A stretch of DNA of 64,000 bases from Christiangramia lutea. GTDB taxonomy: Bacteria; Bacteroidota; Bacteroidia; Flavobacteriales; Flavobacteriaceae. The notes under the pieces are model-generated. The model was not told the origin of the DNA and searched no databases. It saw only the letters and a program-made list of their open reading frames with translations. The DNA is taken from contig NZ_JAKVTV010000002.1 in NCBI RefSeq assembly GCF_022489035.1, positions 575,986 through 639,985 of the forward strand. Direction: 5' to 3'. The position numbers and the translations under genes are program-made. Shown here one piece after another: positions 1 to 10,348 of this stretch (position 1 is its first letter; every line of letters begins with the position of its first letter).

Positions 1-452
1 GTTTTGCCTTTACGGATATCTTGCCAGGAATCTACATCAAAATCTATAACGCATAAACCTGTAGTTGGTAGATTGTCCATTTTCTTATCTCCTAATGAAT
101 TCACCAATATGGTCATGGCTGGATTATGCCCGAATACAACAAGCTGGTCTTTATCCCCAGAATATGACTGGATGATGGAAAGTAATTCATTCTGATTAAA
201 AGTATAAAGCTCTTCCTTTACCTCAAAATCCTGATCTGCTACCTTGAGCCTTTCCTTGAATAACCTGGCAGTTTCGTTTGCTCTAACGGCATAGCTACTC
301 CAAAATTGTGCGCCTCCCTCGTAAAAATGATCAAGAGCATTTAAAACTACCTCGGCATCATTATAAGCTCTTTTCTTTAATGGTCTTTTATGATCTGGTA
401 GATCATTGTCCCAGGATGATTTTCCGTGTCTAACTAAGATTAATCTTTTCAT
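1..452 (-). CDS. SixA-like histidine phosphatase, partial (3' end cut by window edge)
   Basis: Reading leftwards from an ATG at 452, an open frame runs off the window edge without a stop, giving about 150 residues. It begins MKRLILVRHGKSSW, the RHG catalytic motif of the histidine phosphatase (phosphoglycerate mutase-like) superfamily, and later has VRANETARL and VVFGHNPAM, the second-half motifs of the SixA branch. SixA proteins remove phosphate from phosphohistidine. Substrate here is unknown. The start codon lies only 3 bases beyond the stop of pdxH, so the two are probably co-transcribed. The missing C-terminus should be short, because SixA proteins are usually about 160 residues. The family assignment is firm and the function is inferred. 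Confidence 0.85.
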   Translation of the reverse strand, partial: MKRLILVRHGKSSWDNDLPDHKRPLKKRAYNDAEVVLNALDHFYEGGAQFWSSYAVRANETARLFKERLKVADQDFEVKEELYTFNQNELLSIIQSYSGDKDQLVVFGHNPAMTILVNSLGDKKMDNLPTTGLCVIDFDVDSWQDIRKGK

Positions 453-455
453 AAA

Positions 456-1100
456 TTAAGGTGCTAGTCTTTCTATTTTCCAGTTTTCTTCTTTTCTGGA
501 AAATTGTATTCTGTCGTGTAATCTGCTTTTTCGTCCCTGCCAGAATTCAAAACTTATTGGTTTTATCAGGTAGCCTCCCCAGTGATCTGGCTTAGGAACT
601 TCACCATCTTTGTACTTCTTCTCCATTTCAGCTAAACGCTTTTCAAGATAATTACGGGAAGGAATCACAGAGCTTTGATCTGATGCATTAGCTCCTAGCT
701 GGCTTCCGCGGGGACGGGATTGAAAATATTCTATGGAGTCTGTCTCAGGTAATTTTGTAGCTTCCCCCTGAATTATAATTTGCTTTTCCAGGGATGGCCA
801 GAAAAAAGAGATACAACATTTCGGATTTTCATCCAAATCCTTACCCTTCTGAGAATCATAATTAGTAAAAAAGGTAAACCCTTCTCTGCTGTAGCTTTTA
901 AGAAGAACTATTCTTGATTTGGGTGCCAGGTCGTTACCAACCGTAGAAATACTCATCGCATTGGCCTCCTCCACGCTTGCTGCTTCATCGGCAAGATGGA
1001 ACCAGGATTGAAATAATTCCATTGGATCATTGGGAATTTCATTCTCCAGTAATTCCCCTTTCTCATAAGATTTTCTGTAATCCTTAAGGTCTTTTTGCAT
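456..1100 (-). CDS. pdxH: pyridoxamine/pyridoxine 5'-phosphate oxidase
   Basis: This 214-residue protein is full length for PdxH, the FMN enzyme that oxidises pyridoxamine or pyridoxine 5'-phosphate to pyridoxal 5'-phosphate in vitamin B6 synthesis and salvage. Visible family motifs are KSRIVLLK and FFTNYDSQKGKDL (FMN/phosphate contacts), SRPRGSQLGANASDQS in the middle, and the C-terminal FWQGRKSRLHDR followed by the invariant-type ending ERLAP. It is cytosolic with no signal peptide. It is the first gene of a two-gene unit with the SixA-like phosphatase, separated by 3 bp. Nothing unusual was seen. Confidence 0.96.
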   Translation of the reverse strand: MQKDLKDYRKSYEKGELLENEIPNDPMELFQSWFHLADEAASVEEANAMSISTVGNDLAPKSRIVLLKSYSREGFTFFTNYDSQKGKDLDENPKCCISFFWPSLEKQIIIQGEATKLPETDSIEYFQSRPRGSQLGANASDQSSVIPSRNYLEKRLAEMEKKYKDGEVPKPDHWGGYLIKPISFEFWQGRKSRLHDRIQFSRKEENWKIERLAP

Positions 1101-1657
1101 TGTTGACGGATAGTTTCATGCAATTTACGAGAATAATATACAAGGTTGAAATGTTTTTAACCTAATTCCGTTCTTGGTTTGAATTCCTGATAATTACTAA
1201 TATAATTAGACAGTATATTAGGGTTTCCACCTAAAGAATTAACTTCCAATAAGCTAAGGAATTCTTGTAAAACTTGGTTAAAACAATTTCATCGCTTTTA
1301 ATTACTTCTACAATTTATTTCTTGACTATTTATAGGGGATTTCCCTAGGCAGAAATCTAAAATTCCTACAAAATTCCTACAAATTTGTAGGTAATTTAAC
1401 ATCCGTTTAGAGTTTGGGTTCCAAATTTTTATGTCTTTAAACGAGAATAAATCACGTTATATCTAATAATTCCAATATCCTATTAATTAGCCAATTGTAA
1501 ATTCTAATTTTACCTCAGAATAACACCAAATAGAGTCACCCCCACATTACTTCTATTGGTAATTCCTCAAGATTACCCGGTGTTTTACCCTTTGATTATT
1601 TACTGAGTTCCCCAAATCAGACTAAGCTGACTTTCTCTGAAGGTCAAATTTATTGAA
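1101..1657. other. 557-bp intergenic region between divergent pdxH and the HYR operon
   Basis: No coding potential or structured RNA was recognised. The region must hold the pdxH promoter and the promoter of the surface operon. It contains a tandem direct repeat and palindrome at 1360-1391 (listed separately) and a small inverted repeat TAGGG-N5-CCCTA at 1333-1347. No clean two-box flavobacterial promoter was found on either strand; the best near-match is a TAccc-TTTG at about 1589-1597, one base too long. Confidence 0.5.
1360..1391. promoter_or_regulatory. candidate operator: two tandem AAATTCCTAC copies ending in a 16-bp palindrome
   Basis: AAATTCCTAC occurs at 1360-1369 and again at 1371-1380, 11 bp apart, which puts the copies on the same DNA face. 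The second copy is the left half of the perfect 16-bp palindrome CCTACAAATTTGTAGG at 1376-1391. The same 10-mer recurs at 15544-15553 and, inverted, at 15649-15658. It lies 270-300 bp upstream of the HYR gene. A regulator site is inferred; the factor is unknown. Confidence 0.45.
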
Positions 1658-4600
1658 ATGATATTACCCGGAAGGGAGATAAAAAATTTGTTATATCTAA
1701 ACATAACTGATATGATTTGGAAAACTACTAATTCTGAAATGTTTCATCATAAGCCGGTTACCTATAAAAGAAAAGGTGGCTTATTGTATGATATTACCTC
1801 CAGAAACATACTCTCATTTGTATGTTTTTTAGGTCTTCTGCTTACCTCTTTCAATTCCAAAGGTCAGGAAGCAAGTGTAATAGAAGGTGATGATTGTATC
1901 ACTTTCGATAGCTGTCCTGTAGATCAAAGTGTTTGTGCAGATGCTATAGAAGATGGGGTTTCCGGAGCTTATATAAACTGGGAAAGGCCACTTATCTCGC
2001 AAACCTGTGTAGGTGATGGAAGTACTGGAAATTTCCAGATGCTTTTTGAATTGAACGAAACTTTACTAGGTAGAGACTGTTGGGATTTTAACTACGTTCA
2101 ACGTGTAGGTACAGATGGAGGATACGTAAAATTATTTAGTAGTAATGATGCTGCAGGCACAAAAGAATCTACGATCACTACTCCTTATTTGATACTTGAT
2201 GATAACGCTGAAACTTCTATTCAGGTTAAATATGATAACGGCACCTATTTCGTTAGTCTTATTCTTATTGATGAAAATGACGTTGAGATTCCTAGTGGCG
2301 GACCTATTCAGGTTACTGCTTCTCAGGACACCTATACATTCAACACGAATAACCTGAATGACGAAACCGGAATTTACAGGTTGAAATATGTATTTAACTA
2401 TATCGGTGGAAAACCTTCCAATGCCAATACTGGTGATACCGTGATCGCGGTAGACGGTATCCTGAATGAAAACGATAATTGCGCAGCAGGTGTAGATTTT
2501 ACTGTAACCGGCCCTACTACCGGGTTTTATCCCGTTGGATCTCATGACCTGCAATATGTTGCTACTTATACAGCACCAGATGGAACTATTAAAAGAAAGA
2601 CCTGTAGCTTCAATATCACCATTGGTGACACCCCTGCGGCACCCACACCTACCACTAATCCAATAGTAGAGTGCGCTGCTGAATCGATTCAGACCTTAGA
2701 TGCAAATGATGCCTTCGCAAATTCTTCAGACCTTGTTTGGTATGATGCAGCAAGTGGAGGAAATGCAGTCGCCTCTCCAACCATTAATAGCGTTGGAACT
2801 GCCACTTATTACGCAGAAAGAGTTTCAGGTACTTGTCCAAGTAACGGTAGAACAGCTATAACCCTGACCATAAATCCAACTCCGGCAGCGCCAGTTGTAA
2901 ATTCAACTACCAATACTACCTGTGGTCTGGATAATGGAGCCATTAATTTCCAAACCGTATCTGGATTAACTTATACCCTAACCGACGAATTTAATAACTC
3001 ATATTCTCATAATTCGGGAGTTTATTCAAATTTAACTGCGGGTAATTATAGTTTGACTGCCAGCAATCCAGATTGTGATTCTGAAGTTACTCCAGTTACG
3101 ATTACAGCTACTGACGATACCACAAATCCAACACTTTCGATTTCCGGAAATATATCTGAAAATTCAGATTCAGGATCATGTTCTGCAAATATCAATATTC
3201 CAGATGTAAGCTTCAGTGACAACTGTTCTGGTGCGACCCTTTCCTGGACGATGAACGGAGCAGTTACTGCGAATGGAAACGGGCAAATAGGATCATATAC
3301 TTTTAACGTTGGAGAAACAACTATTCAATACACAGTTTCTGATGCTTCCAGTAATTCGATTTCAAATTCTTTAACTGTAACTGTAACCGATAATGAAATC
3401 CCGGTTATAGCTTCAGTTTCAGCAATAAACGAAAATGCTCATGCTAATTCTTGCGGAGCGCTCCTTAACATCGTGGCTCCAACAGCAACAGATAATTGCT
3501 CAATTGGTGCTGTTACTGGTACAAGAGATGACGGAGCAGCCCTTAACGAACTATTTCCAGTAGGAACAACTACCATTACATGGAATGTAGATGACGTGAA
3601 TGGAAACTCAGCTACACCAGTTGTCCAAACTGTAAAAATTACCGATACTCAATTACCTGTGATCACCTGTCCAGGTGGAATTACTGAAAATACCGCCGAC
3701 GGAGAGAATTTTGCAGTAGTTAATTATAACGAACCATCTTTTAGTGATAACTGCGATGTATCTATTACCAGGATCGCAGGACCTGCTTCAGGATCTAATT
3801 TCCCTAAAGGCGTTACAACGATTACCTATGAAGCTGAGGATGCTTCAGGAAATAAAGCTACCTGTAGTTTTACAGTTACTGTTAACGATTCAGAGAATCC
3901 TACCATAAACTGTCCTGCCAGTATAACCCAGGGAGTAGATGTAGACAATTGTAGCGCAGTGGTAACTTATGAACTACCAACCGCTGACGATAACTCTGGA
4001 AATGTAACCATGTCTAGGATCTCCGGACCTGCTTCAGGTTCCACATTCCCGGTTGGGGTTACTCCAATTACCTATAGAGCTACAGACGAGGATAATAATT
4101 TCGTGGAATGTACTTTTACTGTAACAGTTCTGGACGATCAGCTTCCAACAATAGATTCAAAAGATAAGATTACAGTAAATAATGATCCTGGAATTTGTGG
4201 GGCCGTAGTAATGTTCTCTACACCTGCTGCAGATGATAATTGTCCTTCTCTAACTATTGAACGTACAGCTGGGCCTTCCTCAGGATCTGTATTCCAGGTA
4301 GGAACCACTACGGTTACTTTCAGAGCTACAGATGGAGCTGGAAATACCGTTTCAACGAGTTTTGAAGTTGAAGTGATCGATAATGAAGATCCGGTAATCA
4401 CTCAATATTCCAATATAATAAGTAGTAACGATACCGATGCCTGCGGGGCAATTGTAACTTTCGACGCTCCAACGGTTAATGATAATTGCGGAATTTCAAG
4501 TCTAACTCAAACCCAAGGTCTAAGCTCAGGTTCTGAATTCCCAATTGGCACCACTCCCGTAAGTTTTACAGCCATAGACATTTATGGAAATTCATCCACC

Positions 4601-7600
4601 ATGACCTTTGATGTTATTGTTAGTGATGACCAGGATCCTGTTATCAGCTGTCCGAATACGATCAACATAAATACTGAGGATGGAGAGGAATATGCTGTGG
4701 TTAATTACAATAATGCGACAGCTACAGATAACTGTTCAGTTACAGTACAGAAGATCTCAGGTCCAGATTCAGGATCTCAATTCCCAATAGGAACCACTAC
4801 GATTACCTTTGAGGCTACAGATGCTTCAGGAAATACAGCTGAGTGTAGTTTTGATATTGTTGTAAGTGACAACGAAGCACCGGAAATTGATTGTCCTGAT
4901 AATATAGTTCAAACTAACGATATCGCTAGCTGTGACGCCATAGTAACTTTTACTACACCAACCTTTAGCGACAATTCAGGCGACGTCAATATCTCTCAAA
5001 CTGCGGGCCCTGCTTCTGGAGAAGAATTTCCGGTGGGAACTACTACCGTGAGCTTTAGAGTTACAGATGCGGCAGGCAACCAGGCTAGTTGTAGTTTCAA
5101 CGTAACTATAGAAGATGACCAGGCACCTGAAATTGCAGATATGCCAGATATCATTGAGAATAATGATAATGGAATCTGCGGAGCTTTTATAAACTTCAAT
5201 CCACCTGTTGTTGATGATAATTGTGGAATTGAAAGCCTTGAAATAACCAAAGGTTTTACTTCCGGCTCAAGGTTCCCTGTTGGTGAAACCACTGTGGAAT
5301 ATACGGTTACCGACGTAAATGGCAACATTGCTACAACAGAGTTCACAGTAACTATCGTAGATGTTGAAAATCCAATGATTACCTGTAGAGGAGACCTCTC
5401 GGTAAACGCTTCAGAAAATGAAGATTTTGCCGTAGTAACTTTTGATGACCCGATCTTTGATGATAACTGTGGTGCTGATTTAACCCAGACGGCAGGTCCT
5501 GCTTCAGGCTCAAACTTTCCTCTTGGAACCACTACGGTGACTTTCCAGGCTCAGGATGAAGCCGGAAATATGGTAGAATGTAGTTTCGATGTAACCGTAA
5601 ATGATGCTCAAGCTCCTACCATCGATTGTCCTTCAGACATAAGCCAGAATGTTGATGGGGATCTTTGTACTTCGATTGTAAATTATAGTATTCCAACCGC
5701 TACAGATAATTCCGGTGACGTAACAGTTACCCTTGAATCAGGTTTGGCTCCAGGTTCAGCTTTTCCAAAAGGAACTACCACGGTAACTTATAGAGCTACA
5801 GATAATGAAGGAAACTTTGTTGAATGTTCTTTCGATGTGGTAATTGGAGATGACCAGGATCCTACAATCGATGATATGAACGATATCACCGTTAATAATG
5901 ACGAGGGGATTTGTGGAGCAATTGTAAGTTTTGCTGGGCCAGGTGGTGATGACAATTGTACTCTGGTTAGTATAGAACGTACAGCGGGATTAGACTCAGG
6001 TTCAGAGTTCCCTGTAGGAACAACCACAGTTACCTTTACCGCTACTGACGATTCTAACAATACCACTTCTACAAGTTTTGATGTGATCGTTATAGACAAT
6101 GAGGCTCCAGGTATAGTTCAGGCAGAACCTATTATGGTAGACAGTGATTCTGGAACTTGTGGTGCAATTGTGAATTATTCCACTCCGGTAGCTTCAGATA
6201 ATTGCTCAGTAGAAAGTCTAATTCTAACTGATGGATTAGCTTCTGGATCTGAATTCCCAATCGGAACATCAACCGTAACTTATACTGCTACCGACGTCGC
6301 AGGAAATTCATTTGAAATGTCCTTTGATGTAATGGTTTCAGATAATGAAATGCCAGAAATATCCTGTCCTTCAGATATTAATGTAGATACGACTGATGGA
6401 GAAAGCTTCGCTGTAGTTACTTTCAGCGATGCAGCTGCTACCGATAATTGCGATGTAACAGTAGCAAAAATTGAAGGTCTAGACTCTGGGTCTCAATTCC
6501 CAATAGGAACTACTACTATAACCTATGAAGCAACAGATGCTTCAGGTAATACTACTCAGTGTAGTTTCGATATTGTAGTTTCAGACAATGAAGATCCTGA
6601 AATCAAATGTCCGGATAATATCTCTCAATCTGTAGATACAGATAGTTGTGATGCTCTTGTAACTTTTGATGATCCGGTTTATTCCGATAATTCAGGAATC
6701 GTAACACTTACTCAAACCGCCGGACCGGCGTCCGGAGAAGTATTCCCTATTGGTCATACTACGGTAAGTTTTACAGCAACCGACGAAAATGGAAACTCTG
6801 TGAGCTGCAGCTTTACTGTTACGGTTCTGGATGATCAGGATCCGGAAATTGCAGACATGGATGATATAACAGTAGATAACGATCCAGATGTTTGTGGAGC
6901 TATCGTAAACTTTTTTCCACCGGCAGCAAGTGATAACTGCAGCCTGGCAAGTTTAAGTGTTACTGAAGGCTTTGGCCCTGGATCACAATTCCCGATAGGA
7001 ACAACCCTGGTAACTTATACCGCAATCGATAATGCCGGAAATTCAGCCACTTCAAGCTTCAATGTTACAGTGGTAGATGCTGAAGCTCCTACCCTTTCCT
7101 GTATTGGCGACCTTGCAGTAAGCGCGGCTGAGAATGTAGACTATGCAGTAGTTAATTTTGCAGATCCGAGCCTCAGCGATAATTGCGGAGCAACCTTAAC
7201 ACAAACTGAAGGACCAGTTTCGGGCTCTCAGTTCCCATTAGGCACAACCACTATTACCTTTGAAGCTATAGATAATGCGGGCAACACGTCTACCTGTAGT
7301 TTTTCAATTACTGTAAATGATTCCGAAGCACCAACAATTAACTGTCCTACAGATATTAATCAGAGCGTAGACACAGGAAGTTGTGACGCTGTAGTAAACT
7401 ATACTTTACCAACTGCTTCTGATAATTCAGGAGTTGTAAATCTAAGCCTGGTTTCAGGACCAGCATCTGGTGAAAGTTTCCCATTAGGAACAACTACGGT
7501 AACCTATAGAGCTACAGATGATGAAGGAAACTTTGTAGAGTGTTCATTCGATGTGACAATTTCAGATGACCAGGCCCCTACTATAGCTGACATGAACGAT

Positions 7601-10336
7601 ATAACCATGAATAACGATCCGGGAGTTTGTGGTGCGGTAGTTAGTTTTGATGCTCCAATGGCTTCAGATAACTGCGAGATCGATAGCGTTACATTAACAG
7701 CCGGTCTGGATTCGGGAGCTGAATTCCCAGTTGGGACTACCGAAGTTACGTACACTGCTACAGATAATGCTGGAAACTCTTTTTCTTCAAGCTTTACTGT
7801 AACTGTAATTGATGCTGAAGCTCCTACTCTAACTTGTATTGATGACGTTTCTGTGAGCGCTGCTGAAAATGCAGATTATGCGATGGTGATTTTCGATGAG
7901 CCTATGCTAAGCGATAATTGCGATGCGACTTTAGCTCAAACAGAAGGACCTGCTTCAGGATCTCAATTCCCACTTGGAACTACTACGGTAACATTTGAAG
8001 CTACAGACGATGCTGGAAATACCAGTACCTGCAGCTTTACAGTTACGGTAAGTGATTCCGAAGCACCAACCATCAACTGTCCAGTTGATATTGACCAAAA
8101 TATGGATTCAGACAGCTGTATTGCAGTTGTAGACTATCAATTACCAACAGCTTCAGATAATTCTGGAAATGTAAACATCACTCTTGTTTCAGGACCTGCT
8201 CCAGGGGAAAGTTTCCCGATAGGAACAACTACGGTAACCTATAGAGCTACAGATGATGAAGGAAACTTTGTAGAGTGTTCATTCGATGTGACTATTTCAG
8301 ATGACCAGGCCCCTACTATAGCTGACATGAACGATATAACCATGAATAACGATCCGGGGGTTTGTGGTGCGGTAGTTAGTTTTGATGCTCCAATGGCTTC
8401 AGATAACTGCGAGATCGATAGCGTTACATTAACAGCCGGTCTGGATTCGGGAGCTGAATTCCCTGTAGGGACTACCGAAGTTACGTACACTGCTACAGAT
8501 AATGCTGGAAACTCTGTTTCTTCAAGCTTTACTGTAACTGTAATTGATGCTGAAGCTCCTACTCTAACTTGTATTGATGACGTTTCTGTGAGCGCTGCTG
8601 AAAATGCAGATTATGCGATGGTGATTTTCGATGAGCCTATGCTAAGCGATAATTGCGATGCGACTTTAGCTCAAACAGAAGGACCTGCTTCAGGATCTCA
8701 ATTCCCACTTGGAACTACTACAGTAATATTTGAAGCTACAGATGATGCTGGAAATACCAGTACCTGCAGCTTTACAGTTACGGTAAGTGATTCCGAAGCA
8801 CCAACCATCAACTGTCCAGTTGATATTGACCAAAATATGGATTCAGACAGCTGTAGTGCAGTTGTAGACTATCAATTACCAACAGCTTCAGATAATTCTG
8901 GAAATGTAAACATCACTCTTGTTTCAGGACCTGCTCCAGGGGAAACTTTCCCGATAGGAACAACTACGGTAACCTATAGAGCAACAGATGATGAAGGAAA
9001 CTTTGTAGAGTGTTCATTTGATGTGAAAATTTCAGATGACCAGGCCCCTACTATAGCTGACATGAACGATATAACCATGAATAACGATCCGGGAGTTTGT
9101 GGTGCGGTAGTTAGCTTTGATGCTCCCGATGCTGAAGACAATTGTGAACTTGATGTGATTGAACTTACAGAAGGACTTCAACCAGGATCTGAGTTCCCGG
9201 TTGGTACTACAACTGTAACCTATACGGCTACAGATAATTCAGGTAATTCTGTAACCTCAAGTTTTGATGTAATTGTAATCGATACTGAATCGCCTTCGAT
9301 CGACTGTCCATCAGATATCACGATGAACGCAGAATTTGGAAAAGAATCTATGATCGTGAACTACGACGAGATCATAACTTCAGATAACTGCGGAGTATCA
9401 AAAGTGGAGCTTTCAGCTGGATTCGCTTCGGGAGAAGAATTCCCTGTAGGTGAAACCACCACGGTAAGCTATTCGGTAACAGATGCATCAGGTAATACCA
9501 CTGAATGTTCATTTACGGTTACCATAAATCAGGATAACCCAGAACCGCCTTCAGCACCAACAGGATCTGTAAGTGCAGAAGCGACATGTGCTAACCCGAC
9601 TGGAACTATAACAGTAGACACTCGGGAAGGCTTGACCTATAGTGTAGATGGAGAAAACTATCAGGAAAGCGGGGTGTTCGAGAATCTGGATCCTGGTACT
9701 TACCAGGTAACCGCAAGAGATGAATTCGGACAGATTTCAGGAGTAACCAGTATAATTATTGAAGATCCTGTTGCTGAACAGGTCGAAACGGAAGATAATC
9801 TAGAAGTTTGTAATGATAGCGGTATTTATGATCTAAACAATGTTTTCCTAGGTGAATTTGAGGAAAATGGAAGCTGGATAGATACAGATAATTCAGGAGG
9901 ACTTGATAATGGATTTATTGATCCTTCTATAATAGAACCAGGATTCTACAACTTTGAATATTTGGTTGAAGGAACTTGTCCTTCCTCTACAATAATTACT
10001 ATAGAAATTGTGGATTGTATCGTTCTGGATTGTGATCTGGAAGATTTAAAAGACAGCATCTCCAAAGCTGTTACCCCAAATGGAGATAACCGCAATGACT
10101 TCTTTGAAGTTGACCTGGATACTGAATGTGGCTTCACCTATAATCTGAAGATTTTTAACAGGTGGGGGTCAGAAGTATTCTCGGCCCAAAACTATCAGAA
10201 TAACTGGGATGGATATTCAGAAAGCTCATTCACCAATTCGAACCAACTCCCATCAGGTACTTACTACTATATTCTAGAGATAAGAAATAGCGAGTTCAGA
10301 CCTATACAGGGATATATCTACTTAGGAACTAAATAA
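1658..10336 (+). CDS. giant HYR-repeat surface protein with T9SS type B sorting domain
   Basis: A 2892-residue secreted protein. After a long basic N-region, a hydrophobic segment at about residues 50-69 (ILSFVCFLGLLLTSFNSKGQ) looks like a signal peptide. Two Ig-like segments follow, then about 26 tandem HYR (hyalin repeat, Ig-fold) units of about 80 residues, each opening with a linker such as DNEAPEIDCP and closing with G-TTVTYTATD-GN. A SprB-like segment precedes the C-terminal gliding-motility/CHU_C domain (VTPNGDNRNDFF, IFNRWGSEVF, LPSGTYYYIL), the type B signal for the type IX secretion system. It is Asp/Thr/Ser rich and acidic, suggesting calcium binding. It leads an operon with a PorP/SprF protein and an OmpA protein, the usual type B partners. 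A role in adhesion or gliding is inferred. The start could instead be the ATG at 1712 or 1739; both keep the signal peptide. Confidence 0.93.
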   Translation: MILPGREIKNLLYLNITDMIWKTTNSEMFHHKPVTYKRKGGLLYDITSRNILSFVCFLGLLLTSFNSKGQEASVIEGDDCITFDSCPVDQSVCADAIEDGVSGAYINWERPLISQTCVGDGSTGNFQMLFELNETLLGRDCWDFNYVQRVGTDGGYVKLFSSNDAAGTKESTITTPYLILDDNAETSIQVKYDNGTYFVSLILIDENDVEIPSGGPIQVTASQDTYTFNTNNLNDETGIYRLKYVFNYIGGKPSNANTGDTVIAVDGILNENDNCAAGVDFTVTGPTTGFYPVGSHDLQYVATYTAPDGTIKRKTCSFNITIGDTPAAPTPTTNPIVECAAESIQTLDANDAFANSSDLVWYDAASGGNAVASPTINSVGTATYYAERVSGTCPSNGRTAITLTINPTPAAPVVNSTTNTTCGLDNGAINFQTVSGLTYTLTDEFNNSYSHNSGVYSNLTAGNYSLTASNPDCDSEVTPVTITATDDTTNPTLSISGNISENSDSGSCSANINIPDVSFSDNCSGATLSWTMNGAVTANGNGQIGSYTFNVGETTIQYTVSDASSNSISNSLTVTVTDNEIPVIASVSAINENAHANSCGALLNIVAPTATDNCSIGAVTGTRDDGAALNELFPVGTTTITWNVDDVNGNSATPVVQTVKITDTQLPVITCPGGITENTADGENFAVVNYNEPSFSDNCDVSITRIAGPASGSNFPKGVTTITYEAEDASGNKATCSFTVTVNDSENPTINCPASITQGVDVDNCSAVVTYELPTADDNSGNVTMSRISGPASGSTFPVGVTPITYRATDEDNNFVECTFTVTVLDDQLPTIDSKDKITVNNDPGICGAVVMFSTPAADDNCPSLTIERTAGPSSGSVFQVGTTTVTFRATDGAGNTVSTSFEVEVIDNEDPVITQYSNIISSNDTDACGAIVTFDAPTVNDNCGISSLTQTQGLSSGSEFPIGTTPVSFTAIDIYGNSSTMTFDVIVSDDQDPVISCPNTININTEDGEEYAVVNYNNATATDNCSVTVQKISGPDSGSQFPIGTTTITFEATDASGNTAECSFDIVVSDNEAPEIDCPDNIVQTNDIASCDAIVTFTTPTFSDNSGDVNISQTAGPASGEEFPVGTTTVSFRVTDAAGNQASCSFNVTIEDDQAPEIADMPDIIENNDNGICGAFINFNPPVVDDNCGIESLEITKGFTSGSRFPVGETTVEYTVTDVNGNIATTEFTVTIVDVENPMITCRGDLSVNASENEDFAVVTFDDPIFDDNCGADLTQTAGPASGSNFPLGTTTVTFQAQDEAGNMVECSFDVTVNDAQAPTIDCPSDISQNVDGDLCTSIVNYSIPTATDNSGDVTVTLESGLAPGSAFPKGTTTVTYRATDNEGNFVECSFDVVIGDDQDPTIDDMNDITVNNDEGICGAIVSFAGPGGDDNCTLVSIERTAGLDSGSEFPVGTTTVTFTATDDSNNTTSTSFDVIVIDNEAPGIVQAEPIMVDSDSGTCGAIVNYSTPVASDNCSVESLILTDGLASGSEFPIGTSTVTYTATDVAGNSFEMSFDVMVSDNEMPEISCPSDINVDTTDGESFAVVTFSDAAATDNCDVTVAKIEGLDSGSQFPIGTTTITYEATDASGNTTQCSFDIVVSDNEDPEIKCPDNISQSVDTDSCDALVTFDDPVYSDNSGIVTLTQTAGPASGEVFPIGHTTVSFTATDENGNSVSCSFTVTVLDDQDPEIADMDDITVDNDPDVCGAIVNFFPPAASDNCSLASLSVTEGFGPGSQFPIGTTLVTYTAIDNAGNSATSSFNVTVVDAEAPTLSCIGDLAVSAAENVDYAVVNFADPSLSDNCGATLTQTEGPVSGSQFPLGTTTITFEAIDNAGNTSTCSFSITVNDSEAPTINCPTDINQSVDTGSCDAVVNYTLPTASDNSGVVNLSLVSGPASGESFPLGTTTVTYRATDDEGNFVECSFDVTISDDQAPTIADMNDITMNNDPGVCGAVVSFDAPMASDNCEIDSVTLTAGLDSGAEFPVGTTEVTYTATDNAGNSFSSSFTVTVIDAEAPTLTCIDDVSVSAAENADYAMVIFDEPMLSDNCDATLAQTEGPASGSQFPLGTTTVTFEATDDAGNTSTCSFTVTVSDSEAPTINCPVDIDQNMDSDSCIAVVDYQLPTASDNSGNVNITLVSGPAPGESFPIGTTTVTYRATDDEGNFVECSFDVTISDDQAPTIADMNDITMNNDPGVCGAVVSFDAPMASDNCEIDSVTLTAGLDSGAEFPVGTTEVTYTATDNAGNSVSSSFTVTVIDAEAPTLTCIDDVSVSAAENADYAMVIFDEPMLSDNCDATLAQTEGPASGSQFPLGTTTVIFEATDDAGNTSTCSFTVTVSDSEAPTINCPVDIDQNMDSDSCSAVVDYQLPTASDNSGNVNITLVSGPAPGETFPIGTTTVTYRATDDEGNFVECSFDVKISDDQAPTIADMNDITMNNDPGVCGAVVSFDAPDAEDNCELDVIELTEGLQPGSEFPVGTTTVTYTATDNSGNSVTSSFDVIVIDTESPSIDCPSDITMNAEFGKESMIVNYDEIITSDNCGVSKVELSAGFASGEEFPVGETTTVSYSVTDASGNTTECSFTVTINQDNPEPPSAPTGSVSAEATCANPTGTITVDTREGLTYSVDGENYQESGVFENLDPGTYQVTARDEFGQISGVTSIIIEDPVAEQVETEDNLEVCNDSGIYDLNNVFLGEFEENGSWIDTDNSGGLDNGFIDPSIIEPGFYNFEYLVEGTCPSSTIITIEIVDCIVLDCDLEDLKDSISKAVTPNGDNRNDFFEVDLDTECGFTYNLKIFNRWGSEVFSAQNYQNNWDGYSESSFTNSNQLPSGTYYYILEIRNSEFRPIQGYIYLGTK
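7486..9125 (+). repeat. 735-bp tandem duplication (three HYR units) inside the HYR gene
   Basis: Positions 7486-8220 and 8221-8955 are nearly identical copies of a 735-bp (245-codon) block, with roughly ten substitutions seen by eye. A third partial copy runs 8956 to about 9125, then diverges. Each block encodes three HYR domains (linkers DDQAPTIADMNDI, DAEAPTLTCIDDV, DSEAPTINCPVDI). The period is a multiple of three, so the frame is kept. Older, more diverged copies of the same alternation precede it. This indicates recent expansion by recombination or slippage. Confidence 0.9.
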
Positions 10337-10348
10337 AAAAGGGAAACC

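Noticed and set aside
1333..1347. Small inverted repeat TAGGG-N5-CCCTA as a terminator
   Set aside because: No T run follows and no transcript ends there; a 5-bp stem is expected by chance at this length.
7504..8490. Two identical 83-residue antisense frames 735 bp apart inside the HYR gene
   Set aside because: They are mirror readings of the duplicated HYR units; their identity reflects the DNA repeat, not a gene.
7486..9125. Possible CRISPR or minisatellite from the regular repeat spacing
   Set aside because: The period is 735 bp, in frame, and codes for HYR domains; it is a protein repeat.
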